From: Aromatoleum aromaticum EbN1
GTDB lineage: Bacteria; Pseudomonadota; Gammaproteobacteria; Burkholderiales; Rhodocyclaceae
Assembly: GCF_000025965.1 (NCBI RefSeq)
Contig: NC_006823.1
Span: forward strand, 62,001-126,000
Length of the DNA: 64,000 nucleotides
Reading direction: 5' to 3'
The position numbers and the translations under genes are program-made. Every line of letters starts with the position of its first letter. The first letter of the stretch is position 1. Shown here in pieces: positions 33,172 to 42,163 of the stretch. The notes below the pieces were generated by a model. That model saw only the letters and a program-made list of their open reading frames with translations, was not told the origin of the DNA and ran no database searches.

Positions 33172-35385
33172 TTATTCGTACCCGCTCATCGACTCAATGA
33201 CACGCTGTCGGGCGAAATCCGCCCCAGGCTGGCCCGTCGAATTCATCAAATCGGCGTAGAAAGGACTGAAGTCGATTGCGCTGAAGTTAAGACTTTGGAA
33301 CTGGGATGCAGTAAGCCCTGCGCAGCTTGTGCCAGTTCCCAGCTGTGCTCTGCCTGCGTCACCGATAATCTTCGCCAGCTCTGAGTTGTAGCAGCAGTAG
33401 CTGCGTCGGCAAGTCTTTAGAATGCGACCGCTACATCGGCTCCCGACTTGAGTACATAGCCCCGCGCCTTTCTTCATTGAAAGCATCTGCTCGGCTTCTG
33501 TGCAGGATGTCAATTCGAAGTAGATGTAAAGCAATACCATCAAGGCGAAGAGGTACGGGTTGAAGTAAAGATTGAAATTGGTTCCAGCGACATTTGTCGC
33601 CAATGTCGTTGTGCCAGGTATAGCCCCCCCGATAAGAGGAATGGTCGGCATGTTATAGGCGAATGTGAAACCATAGAAACTGAAGCTCGGATTGAAAGTG
33701 ACATTTGTCCAGCTATTGGAGATCCATCCCTCCATACCAACCGCAGAAAGGAATGGTTGAGTCGAGCTGTACATGAAGTCATAAACGTAGGGCGCAGACT
33801 TGTACCAGACGTAGTCGATCCCCGTCATTACAGCTGATACTGTAGCCGCCGATACGAACTGAGAGACAACATCGTTATTGCTCTGGGCGCCACCTGAACT
33901 TTGGCAACATTTGATTGAGATGCCCTTGTTACGGTAACGGCATCGCTCAGAGCTTCCTGAAAAGAGACGGAATGTGTCCGGATTCAGGTAAGTACCGGCC
34001 TCCTTTGCAAACTCCATTGCTGCGGCAGCCTGCAGGAAATCTTCTTGATTCGACGCATACCCAGAGTCCCAGCATTTTGTAACTCCATTGTTATCAGTAA
34101 CGCACACTTGCTGTGATGAGCAGTTGTCGACTGGAATAGATGCGCTATCAAGAGGGCACTCATAGTTCCTTGCGAAGGTTTCACACTGGTTCGCGTATGG
34201 GTTTGCGACAATTACTCCATCAAGTCCACGCTTCGTCGCGGGGAATGTCTTGGCACATGTCCGCTCTCCTTGCTGCTGGCAAGAGAGCGCCTCCATCGCG
34301 CCGCAGCCTTCCTCGAATCGATCAGTGATGCATCCGAAGGGTAACGATTGCGACCAGCACCGTGTTATTGCACGACCGTTGATAATTCGTGTGCCGTAAT
34401 CGCTGCAGTGCGCCTCAGGGACAAGGCCAGGGTTTTCAGGGTCAGGTTCATTCTCAAGGTCGCACCGTGAATTTGACTCGAGGTGGCCGCAATTATTCAC
34501 CCATGTTTCGGAGGAGATAGTCCTGCAAACGTAGGTGTCTTGCTCGGTCGTACATACCCAGGTTTCGCCGACTTGAACTTGTTCAGTACCGGTAACCGCG
34601 CCAGTTTCCGGATCGACGATGTTGCGCGTTTCGTAGATCGGGTCCCAATAGCCGCCAACGCAGGTCGTGCCAGTTTTGGTACAAACCGGGCTTTCCATAC
34701 GGCATGTCGTTTCAAGGGGTTTTTGCCACGTGTTCGTGCATACCTGTATCGGGGCCGGGGGCGTAATCGAGCATGAACCCCCAACAGGGCGGGTGCAGCT
34801 ACGATTAACGCTCGACACGGTGACATTCAGGTTGTAAGAGCACCAGGCTTCATCAACGATCCGCCCCTCATTACATGTCTCAGTCCGGAAAGTAGCTCGT
34901 TCGAAATCCTCAGCAACACATGCGTTCGGCGAAGCGGTAATTCCGAAGCCCATCGTGCTCAATTGCGAATTCGGACTCTGTTGGATTACCCTAGATTGCG
35001 TAAAGATTGGATCGGTTGGAGCCGGCCCTTTAGACATGTCGATATTGGCTTGCGTTGAGGTATTTACCGCAAAGCACTCCATATGCGCGGGATTGTTGGG
35101 GTCGAGTGTTGCAGAGCCGCATGCGTCGATACGGGCTTGTCCTCCAGGGCCCGAATCAAAGTTCGAACTAAAGTTCAGGGCTTGCGGTACGTCCGCTGTT
35201 GCGTCCGGAAAAGGCAAGGCGTCTTCGGCTTGTTGATAGATGTCAAAAGTTGATCCGGGGCGGACGAGATTCGAGAGGTTACTTGCTTCCGAGTATGGGT
35301 CGACTGCATAAACAACAGACGTGAAGCAAACCCAGAAGGCCATGAACCTTGCCAAGAACTTGAAGAAAGCACACTCTATGAACAC
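33172..35385 (-). CDS. traN: TraN mating-pair stabilisation protein
   Basis: 737 residues from a GTG with AGGAG upstream. Signal peptide (ending VYA-V). The mature protein is very Cys-rich (more than 40 Cys in pairs such as CxxxW and CC), as in TraN, the outer-membrane adhesin that recognises recipient cells. Near the C-terminus is the hydrophobic 'PYLFALMVLLYIYFELTSC' followed by the conserved 'CRRSYCCYNSELAKII'. It is preceded 2 bases away by trbC and followed by a terminator, closing the dsbC-traW-traU-trbC-traN unit. Confidence 0.93.
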   Translation of the reverse strand: MFIECAFFKFLARFMAFWVCFTSVVYAVDPYSEASNLSNLVRPGSTFDIYQQAEDALPFPDATADVPQALNFSSNFDSGPGGQARIDACGSATLDPNNPAHMECFAVNTSTQANIDMSKGPAPTDPIFTQSRVIQQSPNSQLSTMGFGITASPNACVAEDFERATFRTETCNEGRIVDEAWCSYNLNVTVSSVNRSCTRPVGGSCSITPPAPIQVCTNTWQKPLETTCRMESPVCTKTGTTCVGGYWDPIYETRNIVDPETGAVTGTEQVQVGETWVCTTEQDTYVCRTISSETWVNNCGHLESNSRCDLENEPDPENPGLVPEAHCSDYGTRIINGRAITRCWSQSLPFGCITDRFEEGCGAMEALSCQQQGERTCAKTFPATKRGLDGVIVANPYANQCETFARNYECPLDSASIPVDNCSSQQVCVTDNNGVTKCWDSGYASNQEDFLQAAAAMEFAKEAGTYLNPDTFRLFSGSSERCRYRNKGISIKCCQSSGGAQSNNDVVSQFVSAATVSAVMTGIDYVWYKSAPYVYDFMYSSTQPFLSAVGMEGWISNSWTNVTFNPSFSFYGFTFAYNMPTIPLIGGAIPGTTTLATNVAGTNFNLYFNPYLFALMVLLYIYFELTSCTEAEQMLSMKKGAGLCTQVGSRCSGRILKTCRRSYCCYNSELAKIIGDAGRAQLGTGTSCAGLTASQFQSLNFSAIDFSPFYADLMNSTGQPGADFARQRVIESMSGYE

Positions 35386-35387
35386 GG

Positions 35388-36152
35388 CTATTTCTCCTTG
35401 ATCATCGCAAGCCGCTTAGCTGCAAGTTGTCGAATCTCTGGCTTGGTTGCGCTCTGGGATATTTTCTCGAGAGAACCGATGATCGATATATCTCCAAAAA
35501 CGGAGGCGTACTCGCCAACTGGAAAACAGCCTTCGTCGTCGACATTCAGATTGTCGCGGGACAGGACTAACGCGGGTACAGCGTCGATCTTGTAGCCGGT
35601 GAACACCTCGGGATTGATAATCCACCCAGCACCGCCGGCGTTTAGTGCGCCGGCCTGCTCCGTGGTGCGTCGAACCGTCCCGCCCTTGTAGTTACCTCGA
35701 AGCACGAGCGTTGCCCCAGCGGCTTGTGCCTGCCGCGAGTACTCGCGGATAACGTCGGGTGGCATTGAGAACGAGACAAACAGCATGAGGGTGCCGTCGG
35801 AGTTTGTCGGCGCAGCCTCGGAGGTGCGTGCAGTCTCGTACCGCTTGACGAGTTCGTTGAGGTCAGAGAAATCCTTTTCCCCTGCAGCCTTCTTTGCTGC
35901 TGCGTCGGTTGTAACGCCGAGCTGATTCGTGCCTTTGAGGGCCCGTGCTGCCCGCATGGCCTTATTCATTGAGTCCATGCCTTCGACACGAAGCTGTGCT
36001 TCATCGTCTTTAAGCTTTACGTCGGCTTTGTCAAAAAGCTCTTTCGATTCCGTTCTGATCCTGTCGTATTCGGTAGATGTCGGATGGAGATTCTCTGAGA
36101 ACGCATAAGCAGAAAGTGTTGAGAGAAATAAGGTCGCGAGTTGTTTTTTCAT
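35388..36152 (-). CDS. trbC: TrbC pilus assembly protein
   Basis: About 254 residues from the ATG at 36152, overlapping the traU stop. A signal peptide is followed by a helical N-domain and a C-terminal TrbC domain with a thioredoxin-like fold: 'LMLFVSFSMPPDVIREYSRQ' near 130-150, 'LVLRGNYKGGTVR' and 'NPEVFTGYKIDAVPALVL'. The site lacks CxxC, as in the family. It acts with TraW/TraU in pilus assembly. Confidence 0.92.
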   Translation of the reverse strand: MKKQLATLFLSTLSAYAFSENLHPTSTEYDRIRTESKELFDKADVKLKDDEAQLRVEGMDSMNKAMRAARALKGTNQLGVTTDAAAKKAAGEKDFSDLNELVKRYETARTSEAAPTNSDGTLMLFVSFSMPPDVIREYSRQAQAAGATLVLRGNYKGGTVRRTTEQAGALNAGGAGWIINPEVFTGYKIDAVPALVLSRDNLNVDDEGCFPVGEYASVFGDISIIGSLEKISQSATKPEIRQLAAKRLAMIKEK

Positions 36153-37204
36153 TGCAGGTCTACAACTCCCTGGCAGCAATGACGTTTGCGGAAAATGGTG
36201 TAGCCCATGTCTTTGCCATAGACGGGAACTTCTGCTCCTATTTCGGCAAGATCAGTCATTCGGCCCAGAGGATCGCAACACCGGCCGGCAACCTTTCTTT
36301 GGGGAATGTAAAAGGTGCGGGACACCTTATAGGCACGCTTATCCATCATCAGCATCGGATACCCTACACGGCACATCGCGTCGCTACCATGTGTGGCCCA
36401 GATCATTCCAGATGCATGCATCTTTGCCAGCAACCGCTGAGTCAGCAGTCGTCCCGTTTGCTCGGCGGAAAGATGCGATGTGTTATCGCCTGTCAGTGGA
36501 TATGTTCCGCCGTTGCAACCTGCGCACCAGAACAGACTGGAGATCGGAAAGCCCACCGCGGCAGCCCCACAGTCGACTGCGCAGGCATTTTGAGCAGCAG
36601 TGTCAGCGAAGGCATACATGTATGGGGTGATGATTCCCGCGAGCTCCGGATCGTCCCACATAGGGTCAAGGTTCGATGTGTAGGCCAGGTCGAAGTTGAG
36701 TTTCTCCATGCAATCGTTGTCCATCACCGTTTGCATGATGAACATGAAGGGCGAGACGTAATAGTTGATATTGCGGAACGACTTTTCGCCGGAACGGATG
36801 GCACCTTGGTCATAGTCTGTAGCGGTTGTGATCTCTTCTGTTGTTCCGCCAATCAGGCCTCGAAAAGAGATGTCCAACTGCATACCGCCAAGCATCGGGT
36901 AGCAATAAGGCTCGTTGACGACCTCTGCAAAGCGCGATTGCTCCCAGAATTCCACTGGAACGCCAAAAACCGTACTACCCCCTTTATCCAGACAGCTGCA
37001 TAGCAGAGAGCTGTCACGAGTCAGAGCATCTTCTTGTCCCATAGAAAGGACGTTTGCATTGAAGATGCGAATTGGAAACATGCAACTCCAACAGATATCC
37101 GTTAGTGGATTGGGAAATTTACCGGGGCAGGTTTGCGCGAAGGACGGGAGAGGCGTCAACAGCGCAAGAACGAATGCGATGAGGGGCAAGAGACGCTTGA
37201 TCAT
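36149..37204 (-). CDS. traU: TraU mating-pair / pilus assembly protein
   Basis: 351 residues with a signal peptide (about 1-23, ending SFA-Q). TraU family features: 'CPGKFPNPLTDICWSCMFPI', many Cys, 'CCDPLGRMTDLAEIGAEVP' and 'KRHCCQG' at the end. A periplasmic protein needed for DNA transfer. Overlaps traW and trbC by 4 bases each. Confidence 0.95.
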   Translation of the reverse strand: MIKRLLPLIAFVLALLTPLPSFAQTCPGKFPNPLTDICWSCMFPIRIFNANVLSMGQEDALTRDSSLLCSCLDKGGSTVFGVPVEFWEQSRFAEVVNEPYCYPMLGGMQLDISFRGLIGGTTEEITTATDYDQGAIRSGEKSFRNINYYVSPFMFIMQTVMDNDCMEKLNFDLAYTSNLDPMWDDPELAGIITPYMYAFADTAAQNACAVDCGAAAVGFPISSLFWCAGCNGGTYPLTGDNTSHLSAEQTGRLLTQRLLAKMHASGMIWATHGSDAMCRVGYPMLMMDKRAYKVSRTFYIPQRKVAGRCCDPLGRMTDLAEIGAEVPVYGKDMGYTIFRKRHCCQGVVDLQ

Positions 37205-37836
37205 TGGGTTACCTCATCGACGCGTATCTTCATTCCATCTTGAGAGAGGACTGCTGGAACGCGCTTGATACCGAAGTGCTGGGTCAGTTTTCCGTGCTGG
37301 TCGTAGTAGATCTTCACTTTCCAGCGGTCTTGGAGCTCACGCCAGGAGCCTCCGACCAGCACCACTCGATTGAGCGGATTTTCCTCAAGGTAGCGAGCAG
37401 CGATAGAAACCTGCTTCTCATCCCGAGCATCGATAAAGACGAGTGACTTGGAGAGGGCGATGTAGTTGAAGGGGTTGTAGACGACGCCCGCTTTTGCTAC
37501 GACCCGCCCTTGTTCGTCGACTACATCCTCGGAAAAACTGACAGACGGATCGAAGTGCCAAGTCTTGTTCTCTGTGGCGTAACTGATCCCTGGAACTGGG
37601 GGAGGGTCAGAGAATGTCGCAAGCGTTTCTTCTTGAAAGCGCCGTTGCATTGCATCCATCTCGCCATTCGACTGAAGCCGTTTGATGAGATCCTTGATCT
37701 GTTCAACCATGTCTGGCTCAGCGATCGGCCATGTTTGCCCATACGTTGAGCCGATGCGCTCGGCGGAAGCTGAGGAGCACATTAGCGCGGTCAAGCAGGC
37801 GAGCAGGATCTTGGTTCCTGGCCGCACTGGATTCAT
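37201..37836 (-). CDS. traW: TraW pilus assembly protein
   Basis: 211 residues. Signal peptide (about 1-25, ending SASA). TraW pattern: 'GSTYGQTWPIAEPDMVEQI' after the signal, 'KTWHFDPSVSFSEDV', and a TrbC-like thioredoxin-fold end with 'LVFIDARDEKQVSIAA' and 'FGIKRVPAVLSQ'. Periplasmic, partner of TrbC. Coupled to dsbC and traU. Confidence 0.93.
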   Translation of the reverse strand: MNPVRPGTKILLACLTALMCSSASAERIGSTYGQTWPIAEPDMVEQIKDLIKRLQSNGEMDAMQRRFQEETLATFSDPPPVPGISYATENKTWHFDPSVSFSEDVVDEQGRVVAKAGVVYNPFNYIALSKSLVFIDARDEKQVSIAARYLEENPLNRVVLVGGSWRELQDRWKVKIYYDQHGKLTQHFGIKRVPAVLSQDGMKIRVDEVTQ

Positions 37837-38570
37837 CGTTTCGCGCTCGAGTCGTTAAGCCATGCGTCCATGGCGGCCACGGGCATGTAGCCGGCCTTGA
37901 AGGTGCCGTCGTCGCGGACCAAGGACGGGGTTCCGGAAACACCAATTTCGCGTGACAGGCGCTCGATCTTCTCAAGCGGGTTGTCGCACGTCGCGACGGG
38001 GGGCGTCACCCCTTCGACCATCATTGCCGTCCAGGCCTGTGCTCTGTCTTTGGAGCACCACACGGATTCAGCCTTCTCTTTGGCGTTCGGATGCAAGGAC
38101 GCGATCGGACTCAGGAAGACATGCATGGTGTAGTTGTCCAGCTTCATGAGTTCCTGCTCGAATCGCTTGCAGAACGGACAATCAGGGTCGGTGAATACGG
38201 CGAACTTCCTGCTTCCGTCGCCCTTGACCACCTTGAAAGCAAGATCGAGCGGAAGCGAGTCCCACTTGGCGCGCGACAGGTTGTTGCGGGCCTCTGCGGT
38301 CAGGTCGACTTGTTCCTTCATGTCGAACATCGGGCCAAAGATGAAGTAACGCCCCGATTTGTCTGCGAAAGCGACCGTACGCCCCATAGTCACTTGAAAG
38401 ATTCCAGGCACCGGAGAGCGCTTGATTTCAGCGATCGGAGTGTTGGGATAGGTCTTCTCCATGTAGGCCTTAAGTTCTGCCTCTTCGGTGGTTGCAGCAA
38501 ACGCACTGCCCACCACACAAGCGGCGGCCAGAGCGGTAACAGACAGAGTTCGGGCGAATTTTGAAAGCAT
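37833..38570 (-). CDS. dsbC: DsbC-type disulfide isomerase
   Basis: 245 residues. A signal peptide (ending AFA) is followed by the DsbC dimerisation domain (about 28-100), then a thioredoxin fold with 'TDPDCPFCKRFEQEL' (CPFC near 130) and cis-Pro 'SGTPSLVRDDG'. It corrects disulfides in Cys-rich transfer proteins such as TraN and TraU. dsbC is a regular part of SXT-like transfer clusters. It is the first gene of a minus-strand unit, divergent from traD with 62 bases between. Confidence 0.93.
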   Translation of the reverse strand: MLSKFARTLSVTALAAACVVGSAFAATTEEAELKAYMEKTYPNTPIAEIKRSPVPGIFQVTMGRTVAFADKSGRYFIFGPMFDMKEQVDLTAEARNNLSRAKWDSLPLDLAFKVVKGDGSRKFAVFTDPDCPFCKRFEQELMKLDNYTMHVFLSPIASLHPNAKEKAESVWCSKDRAQAWTAMMVEGVTPPVATCDNPLEKIERLSREIGVSGTPSLVRDDGTFKAGYMPVAAMDAWLNDSSAKR

Positions 38571-38632
38571 CGTGTGATAACCTTACAAGAAAAGACAAAT
38601 GGAATAGTAACTGTCACCCAGAAGGATATCAA

Positions 38633-40339
38633 ATGCTTCCACGACTTGGCGGATGCTCTGATGCGGTTGCCCTTTGCAGTCTTGGCGCAGCAGTCGCCGC
38701 AACAACTCCGTTTGTAGGGGTCGATCCCCAGCATGCAGCTGCGCTGGCAATGGCCGGTACTACGTGGTTGGGCTACCGGGTGCTAGAGAAGGTGTCTTTC
38801 TCAAAGGCTGCGTTCGACTCGAACGTAGCGATCTCGTCGTCAGTCAAAACCCCTGATCTGGCTGGAGAAGCGGGAATGCTTATTGGCTACAAGGTCGAGG
38901 ACGGAAGGCCCGTGTATGTGCCGGACGAAGACCTCATGCGGCATCTGTTCATTCTGGGTCAAAGCGGCGTTGGCAAGACCGTCCTGGGCGCCAACCTGAT
39001 CTTTCAGCAGATTGCACGCGGGGGCGGGCTCACGTTCATCGACGGCAAGATGACGGACGAGGAACTGCAAAAAATCTGGCAGATGTGCGCCTGGTGCGGT
39101 CGGGAGCGCGACCTTTTCATCATCAACCCCGGCCGGCCCGAAATGAGCAACACCTACAATCCGTTGCTCTATGGTGATCCAGACGAGATTGCTGACCGGC
39201 CGATCTCAACCATTCCTCAGAATGACTCCAATCCGGGAACGGACTACTACAGAAAGGCCGCGCACCAAGGCATCGTGACTCTGGTTTCAGCAATGAAAAA
39301 GGCCGGGTTGGCCTATAACTTCATTGACTTCGCGGTCATGCTGATGAACTCCAAGGCTCTTGAAGAGCTTGAGCGCAAGCTCATGGAGGTCGCCCCAAAC
39401 TCCGATGAGGCTAGAGCCTTCAGTCTTTTTGTCGATCAGTTTCGGTATTCGGCTAAGCCCGGCGCAGATGCCACCATCGACATGAAGCGGCTGAAGGAAG
39501 TGTTCGGTGGCATTGGGCAACGAATGTATCTGTTGGGAACAGGAAAATTCGGTGAAGTACTGAACTCGTACACGCCAGATTTGAACCTCTTCGAAGCAAT
39601 TATGAATAACAAGATCATTTATGTTCAGTTGCCTACGATGGGGAAGAACGAAGCAGCGATGAACTTCGCCAAGATGTTCATCTCTGATTTTAGAACGTCG
39701 ATCTCGTGGCTTCAGGATCTACCCGAAGAAAACAAGCTTCAGATACCTCACCTCTTCTTCATGGACGAAGCAGGCGGGTACGTTTCCATGAACATGACAA
39801 GGCCTTTTGAGCAAGCTCGCTCTGCCCGAGTGATCCTCTGTCCGGCCGCCCAGACCATGGCGAACTTCAAAGCGATCAGTGAAGAGTTTGCCGAGATGGT
39901 CATCGGAAACACCTGGACGAAGCTGATTTTCAAGGTCGGAACGCAGGCGTCTGCGGAAGAGATGGCGGAAGTCGCGGGAATGCACATCGTCAACGTACGG
40001 CAAGTTGCGGAGGCGCGAAATAAGGGGACCAGCTCCCAGCTTCTTCGTCTCGACCCCGCAGCCAGCGAAAGCGAGGGTCTCAGCGAGACGGTGACCTACA
40101 AGGAGCAAGAGGAAAACCGGGTTAGCGCCGATCAGCTCAAGGCGCTTGGGAAAGGTGAGTGCGTGATGCTCTATGGCGGTGATCAGGTGCACCACCTCAA
40201 AATACCCATGCTGAAATTCGATTCTCAAGAAGCGAAGAAGTTCGGAAAACCACGTGTGCACAGATTCAGGAAGCGTGCCGTCAAAGGTGCAGACTTCTTC
40301 AAGAACGCGGAAAAATATCTCTCCCGGAAAATGTCATGA
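38633..40339 (+). CDS. traD: TraD coupling ATPase (type IV coupling protein)
   Basis: 568 residues from the ATG at 38633 with AAGGAT 9 bases upstream; the frame is open further but without a good start. Two hydrophobic stretches (about 10-48) are followed by the TraD/TrwB ATPase: Walker A 'GQSGVGKTVLGANL' (about 108-121) and Walker B 'HLFFMDEAGGY' (about 378-388). It brings the relaxase-DNA complex to the secretion channel. It is the first gene of a plus-strand unit. SXT-type TraD is of similar length. Confidence 0.93.
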   Translation: MLPRLGGCSDAVALCSLGAAVAATTPFVGVDPQHAAALAMAGTTWLGYRVLEKVSFSKAAFDSNVAISSSVKTPDLAGEAGMLIGYKVEDGRPVYVPDEDLMRHLFILGQSGVGKTVLGANLIFQQIARGGGLTFIDGKMTDEELQKIWQMCAWCGRERDLFIINPGRPEMSNTYNPLLYGDPDEIADRPISTIPQNDSNPGTDYYRKAAHQGIVTLVSAMKKAGLAYNFIDFAVMLMNSKALEELERKLMEVAPNSDEARAFSLFVDQFRYSAKPGADATIDMKRLKEVFGGIGQRMYLLGTGKFGEVLNSYTPDLNLFEAIMNNKIIYVQLPTMGKNEAAMNFAKMFISDFRTSISWLQDLPEENKLQIPHLFFMDEAGGYVSMNMTRPFEQARSARVILCPAAQTMANFKAISEEFAEMVIGNTWTKLIFKVGTQASAEEMAEVAGMHIVNVRQVAEARNKGTSSQLLRLDPAASESEGLSETVTYKEQEENRVSADQLKALGKGECVMLYGGDQVHHLKIPMLKFDSQEAKKFGKPRVHRFRKRAVKGADFFKNAEKYLSRKMS

Positions 40340-40641
40340 ACGAATGGTCACTCGGAGAGATGTTGGTTGACGGAATTCGCAAGTCACTTTTCTACGGTCT
40401 TGCGATATTCCTCATCTTGATGCTCATTCCGGCAACTCGTGAAATGTTTATGAAGTTTGTCGGAGTCGTTGGGGGCGAGACCGGTACTCGCGTCTTCAAT
40501 ACAGTCATCTATCTGATAAAGGGAATTTACAAGGCACACGTTACGTTGATCTGGCATCTCTTTAATAGCAGAAAGCAAGTCTTTTTGTCTCCCGATGAAA
40601 GCCAGATAGGTGGGGCGGCAAAAGAGAAGATCAAGACTTGA
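40336..40641 (+). CDS. Small membrane protein after traD
   Basis: 101 residues with two hydrophobic segments (about 18-34 and 50-70). It overlaps traD by ATGA, so it is co-translated. In SXT-like elements a small unnamed gene (orfJ/s043 type) also follows traD; a match to it is inference from position only. Confidence 0.7.
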   Translation: MNEWSLGEMLVDGIRKSLFYGLAIFLILMLIPATREMFMKFVGVVGGETGTRVFNTVIYLIKGIYKAHVTLIWHLFNSRKQVFLSPDESQIGGAAKEKIKT

Positions 40642-40662
40642 CTGATGAGGATGGATTGAGAC

Positions 40663-41622
40663 GTGAGCAAAATCAAGAAGGATGCCCTTGAAGAGGCTAT
40701 TGAAATTGCTGACGAGGTTGTGTTCAGCGATAAATGGCTTGAAGAGAGTAGTCTTGAAGTCTTGAAAGGTGACCCTCCCCCCTTTGAGCAATTTTTTGCA
40801 GAAGGGACCGACCTTGAGGAACTGGATGTGGCGGATTCGCTGGACGATTTCGCGGCAGACTTCAGTTTTGATAACTTCTCGGAAGCGGAATCTGAATCAT
40901 CTGCAAGTCAGAAGATTCAAGCGGCCCTTAGTACCCTGAATATCAAGGACACAGAGGGCGTTGTTACGGCAGAAGACTTCGAGGAAGGCCCTCCACGCCA
41001 GGCATTCCAGATCATCATGCACTACGCAACTGCACTGTTGCCAGAGCTTGCCTACCCAACGAAGCGCCCGAAGAACATCGTCTACTCGCACGAAAGAGTG
41101 ATGCAGGCGGTTCGTTTCATCTTTGGTAGAGAAGAGCATGAGGGTGAAGGACGGGAAGGAATCAATTTTGCATTGTGCTGCGAGACGATTGGAGAGTATG
41201 TCCGGCCTGATGTAATAAGACTGCGGTTCCACTACGAGTTCTGGCTAAGGCAACTGCGCTTCCAACACGAGTTCCCGTTCCTGATCGACCCGGTGCCAGC
41301 ATTCATCGAAAATCACGCATATTTCTTGAATGGGAAAAGTGCAGCGATTATTTGCGATTTGCTCTGGTCACACCCTGGACTCAACGTGCATGAGCTTTAC
41401 CGGCGTGCAATCGATATGGAGCCGACCATCACGTTGAAGGAGTGGGAAAAGAGCCTGGTGATGCTGGACGAGGAGTACATCGTCAGCGAATTCGTCGGTC
41501 ACTGGTATCTCACAGGGAAAAACCCGGTTCGCTCGCATCAAGACGACGTTGCTGCGGGGAGACGCTATCTATCTAAGTACGGCCGACTGAATTGGTCCGC
41601 CCACTTTGGGACTCCGGCGTGA
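40663..41622 (+). CDS. Unknown protein of the traD unit
   Basis: 319 residues from a GTG. An acidic N-terminal third (about 1-100, with several Asp/Glu runs) precedes a folded part with 'AFQIIMHYATALLPELAY', 'HYEFWLRQLRFQHEFPFLID' and a winged-helix-like end ('LLWSHPGLNVHELYRRAI', 'LDEEYIVSEFVGHWYLTG'). No family recognised. Its stop overlaps the next ATG (TGATG at 41620-41624). Confidence 0.7.
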   Translation: MSKIKKDALEEAIEIADEVVFSDKWLEESSLEVLKGDPPPFEQFFAEGTDLEELDVADSLDDFAADFSFDNFSEAESESSASQKIQAALSTLNIKDTEGVVTAEDFEEGPPRQAFQIIMHYATALLPELAYPTKRPKNIVYSHERVMQAVRFIFGREEHEGEGREGINFALCCETIGEYVRPDVIRLRFHYEFWLRQLRFQHEFPFLIDPVPAFIENHAYFLNGKSAAIICDLLWSHPGLNVHELYRRAIDMEPTITLKEWEKSLVMLDEEYIVSEFVGHWYLTGKNPVRSHQDDVAAGRRYLSKYGRLNWSAHFGTPA

Positions 41623-42155
41623 TGAATCGTCGAGATTTCCTGTTATTTGCAGCCAGCGCTGCTGTTGCCACGGCGCTACCTCTCCCTGCTCAAGCGCAAC
41701 AGTTGCCGCGAACGCTTTGGATCGCTCGCGATAACCCTCAGGATGGTGTGCTGCTCGATATCAGCACTGGGAAAGGGATTGCCTACCTCCAATACCTTTT
41801 GCGTGATGTTCGTGCAAACCGTCAGGGATTGGTCCATCCCCAGATCGTCAGCAACCTTGCTTGGGTCCAAGCGTGGCTCGCGCACTGGGGGCTGAAGGCG
41901 CCGATCGTGGCGACGTCCGGCCTCCGAACGGAGGTGACCAATCGTGAGGTGGGAGGAGCCCATCAGTCTCAGCATCTCCCTGACAATAATGGCGTCTTTC
42001 GCGCTGTCGATTTCTGGGTTCCCGGCGCAAACTCTGAGGACGTTGCCAGAATGCTCGAGTGGGCAAGAACGGGAGGTGTCGGCTTCTACCGGTCCTCAAA
42101 GCACATTCACCTTGATGCCGGTCGCCCGCGTTCGTGGGGACTGGCTAGAAACTGA
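41622..42155 (+). CDS. DUF882/peptidase M15-like exported protein
   Basis: About 177 residues from the ATG at 41622. A twin-Arg-like export signal ('NRRDFLLFAAS', ending AQA) is followed by a DUF882/M15 fold with zinc-ligand residues 'SQHLPDNNGVFRAVDF' (His and Asp) and 'HIHLDAGRPRSWG' (His-x-His). This is the metal site of MepK-type murein endopeptidases. Probably trims peptidoglycan cross-links for the channel. Confidence 0.8.
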   Translation: MNRRDFLLFAASAAVATALPLPAQAQQLPRTLWIARDNPQDGVLLDISTGKGIAYLQYLLRDVRANRQGLVHPQIVSNLAWVQAWLAHWGLKAPIVATSGLRTEVTNREVGGAHQSQHLPDNNGVFRAVDFWVPGANSEDVARMLEWARTGGVGFYRSSKHIHLDAGRPRSWGLARN

Positions 42156-42163
42156 ACAACACC

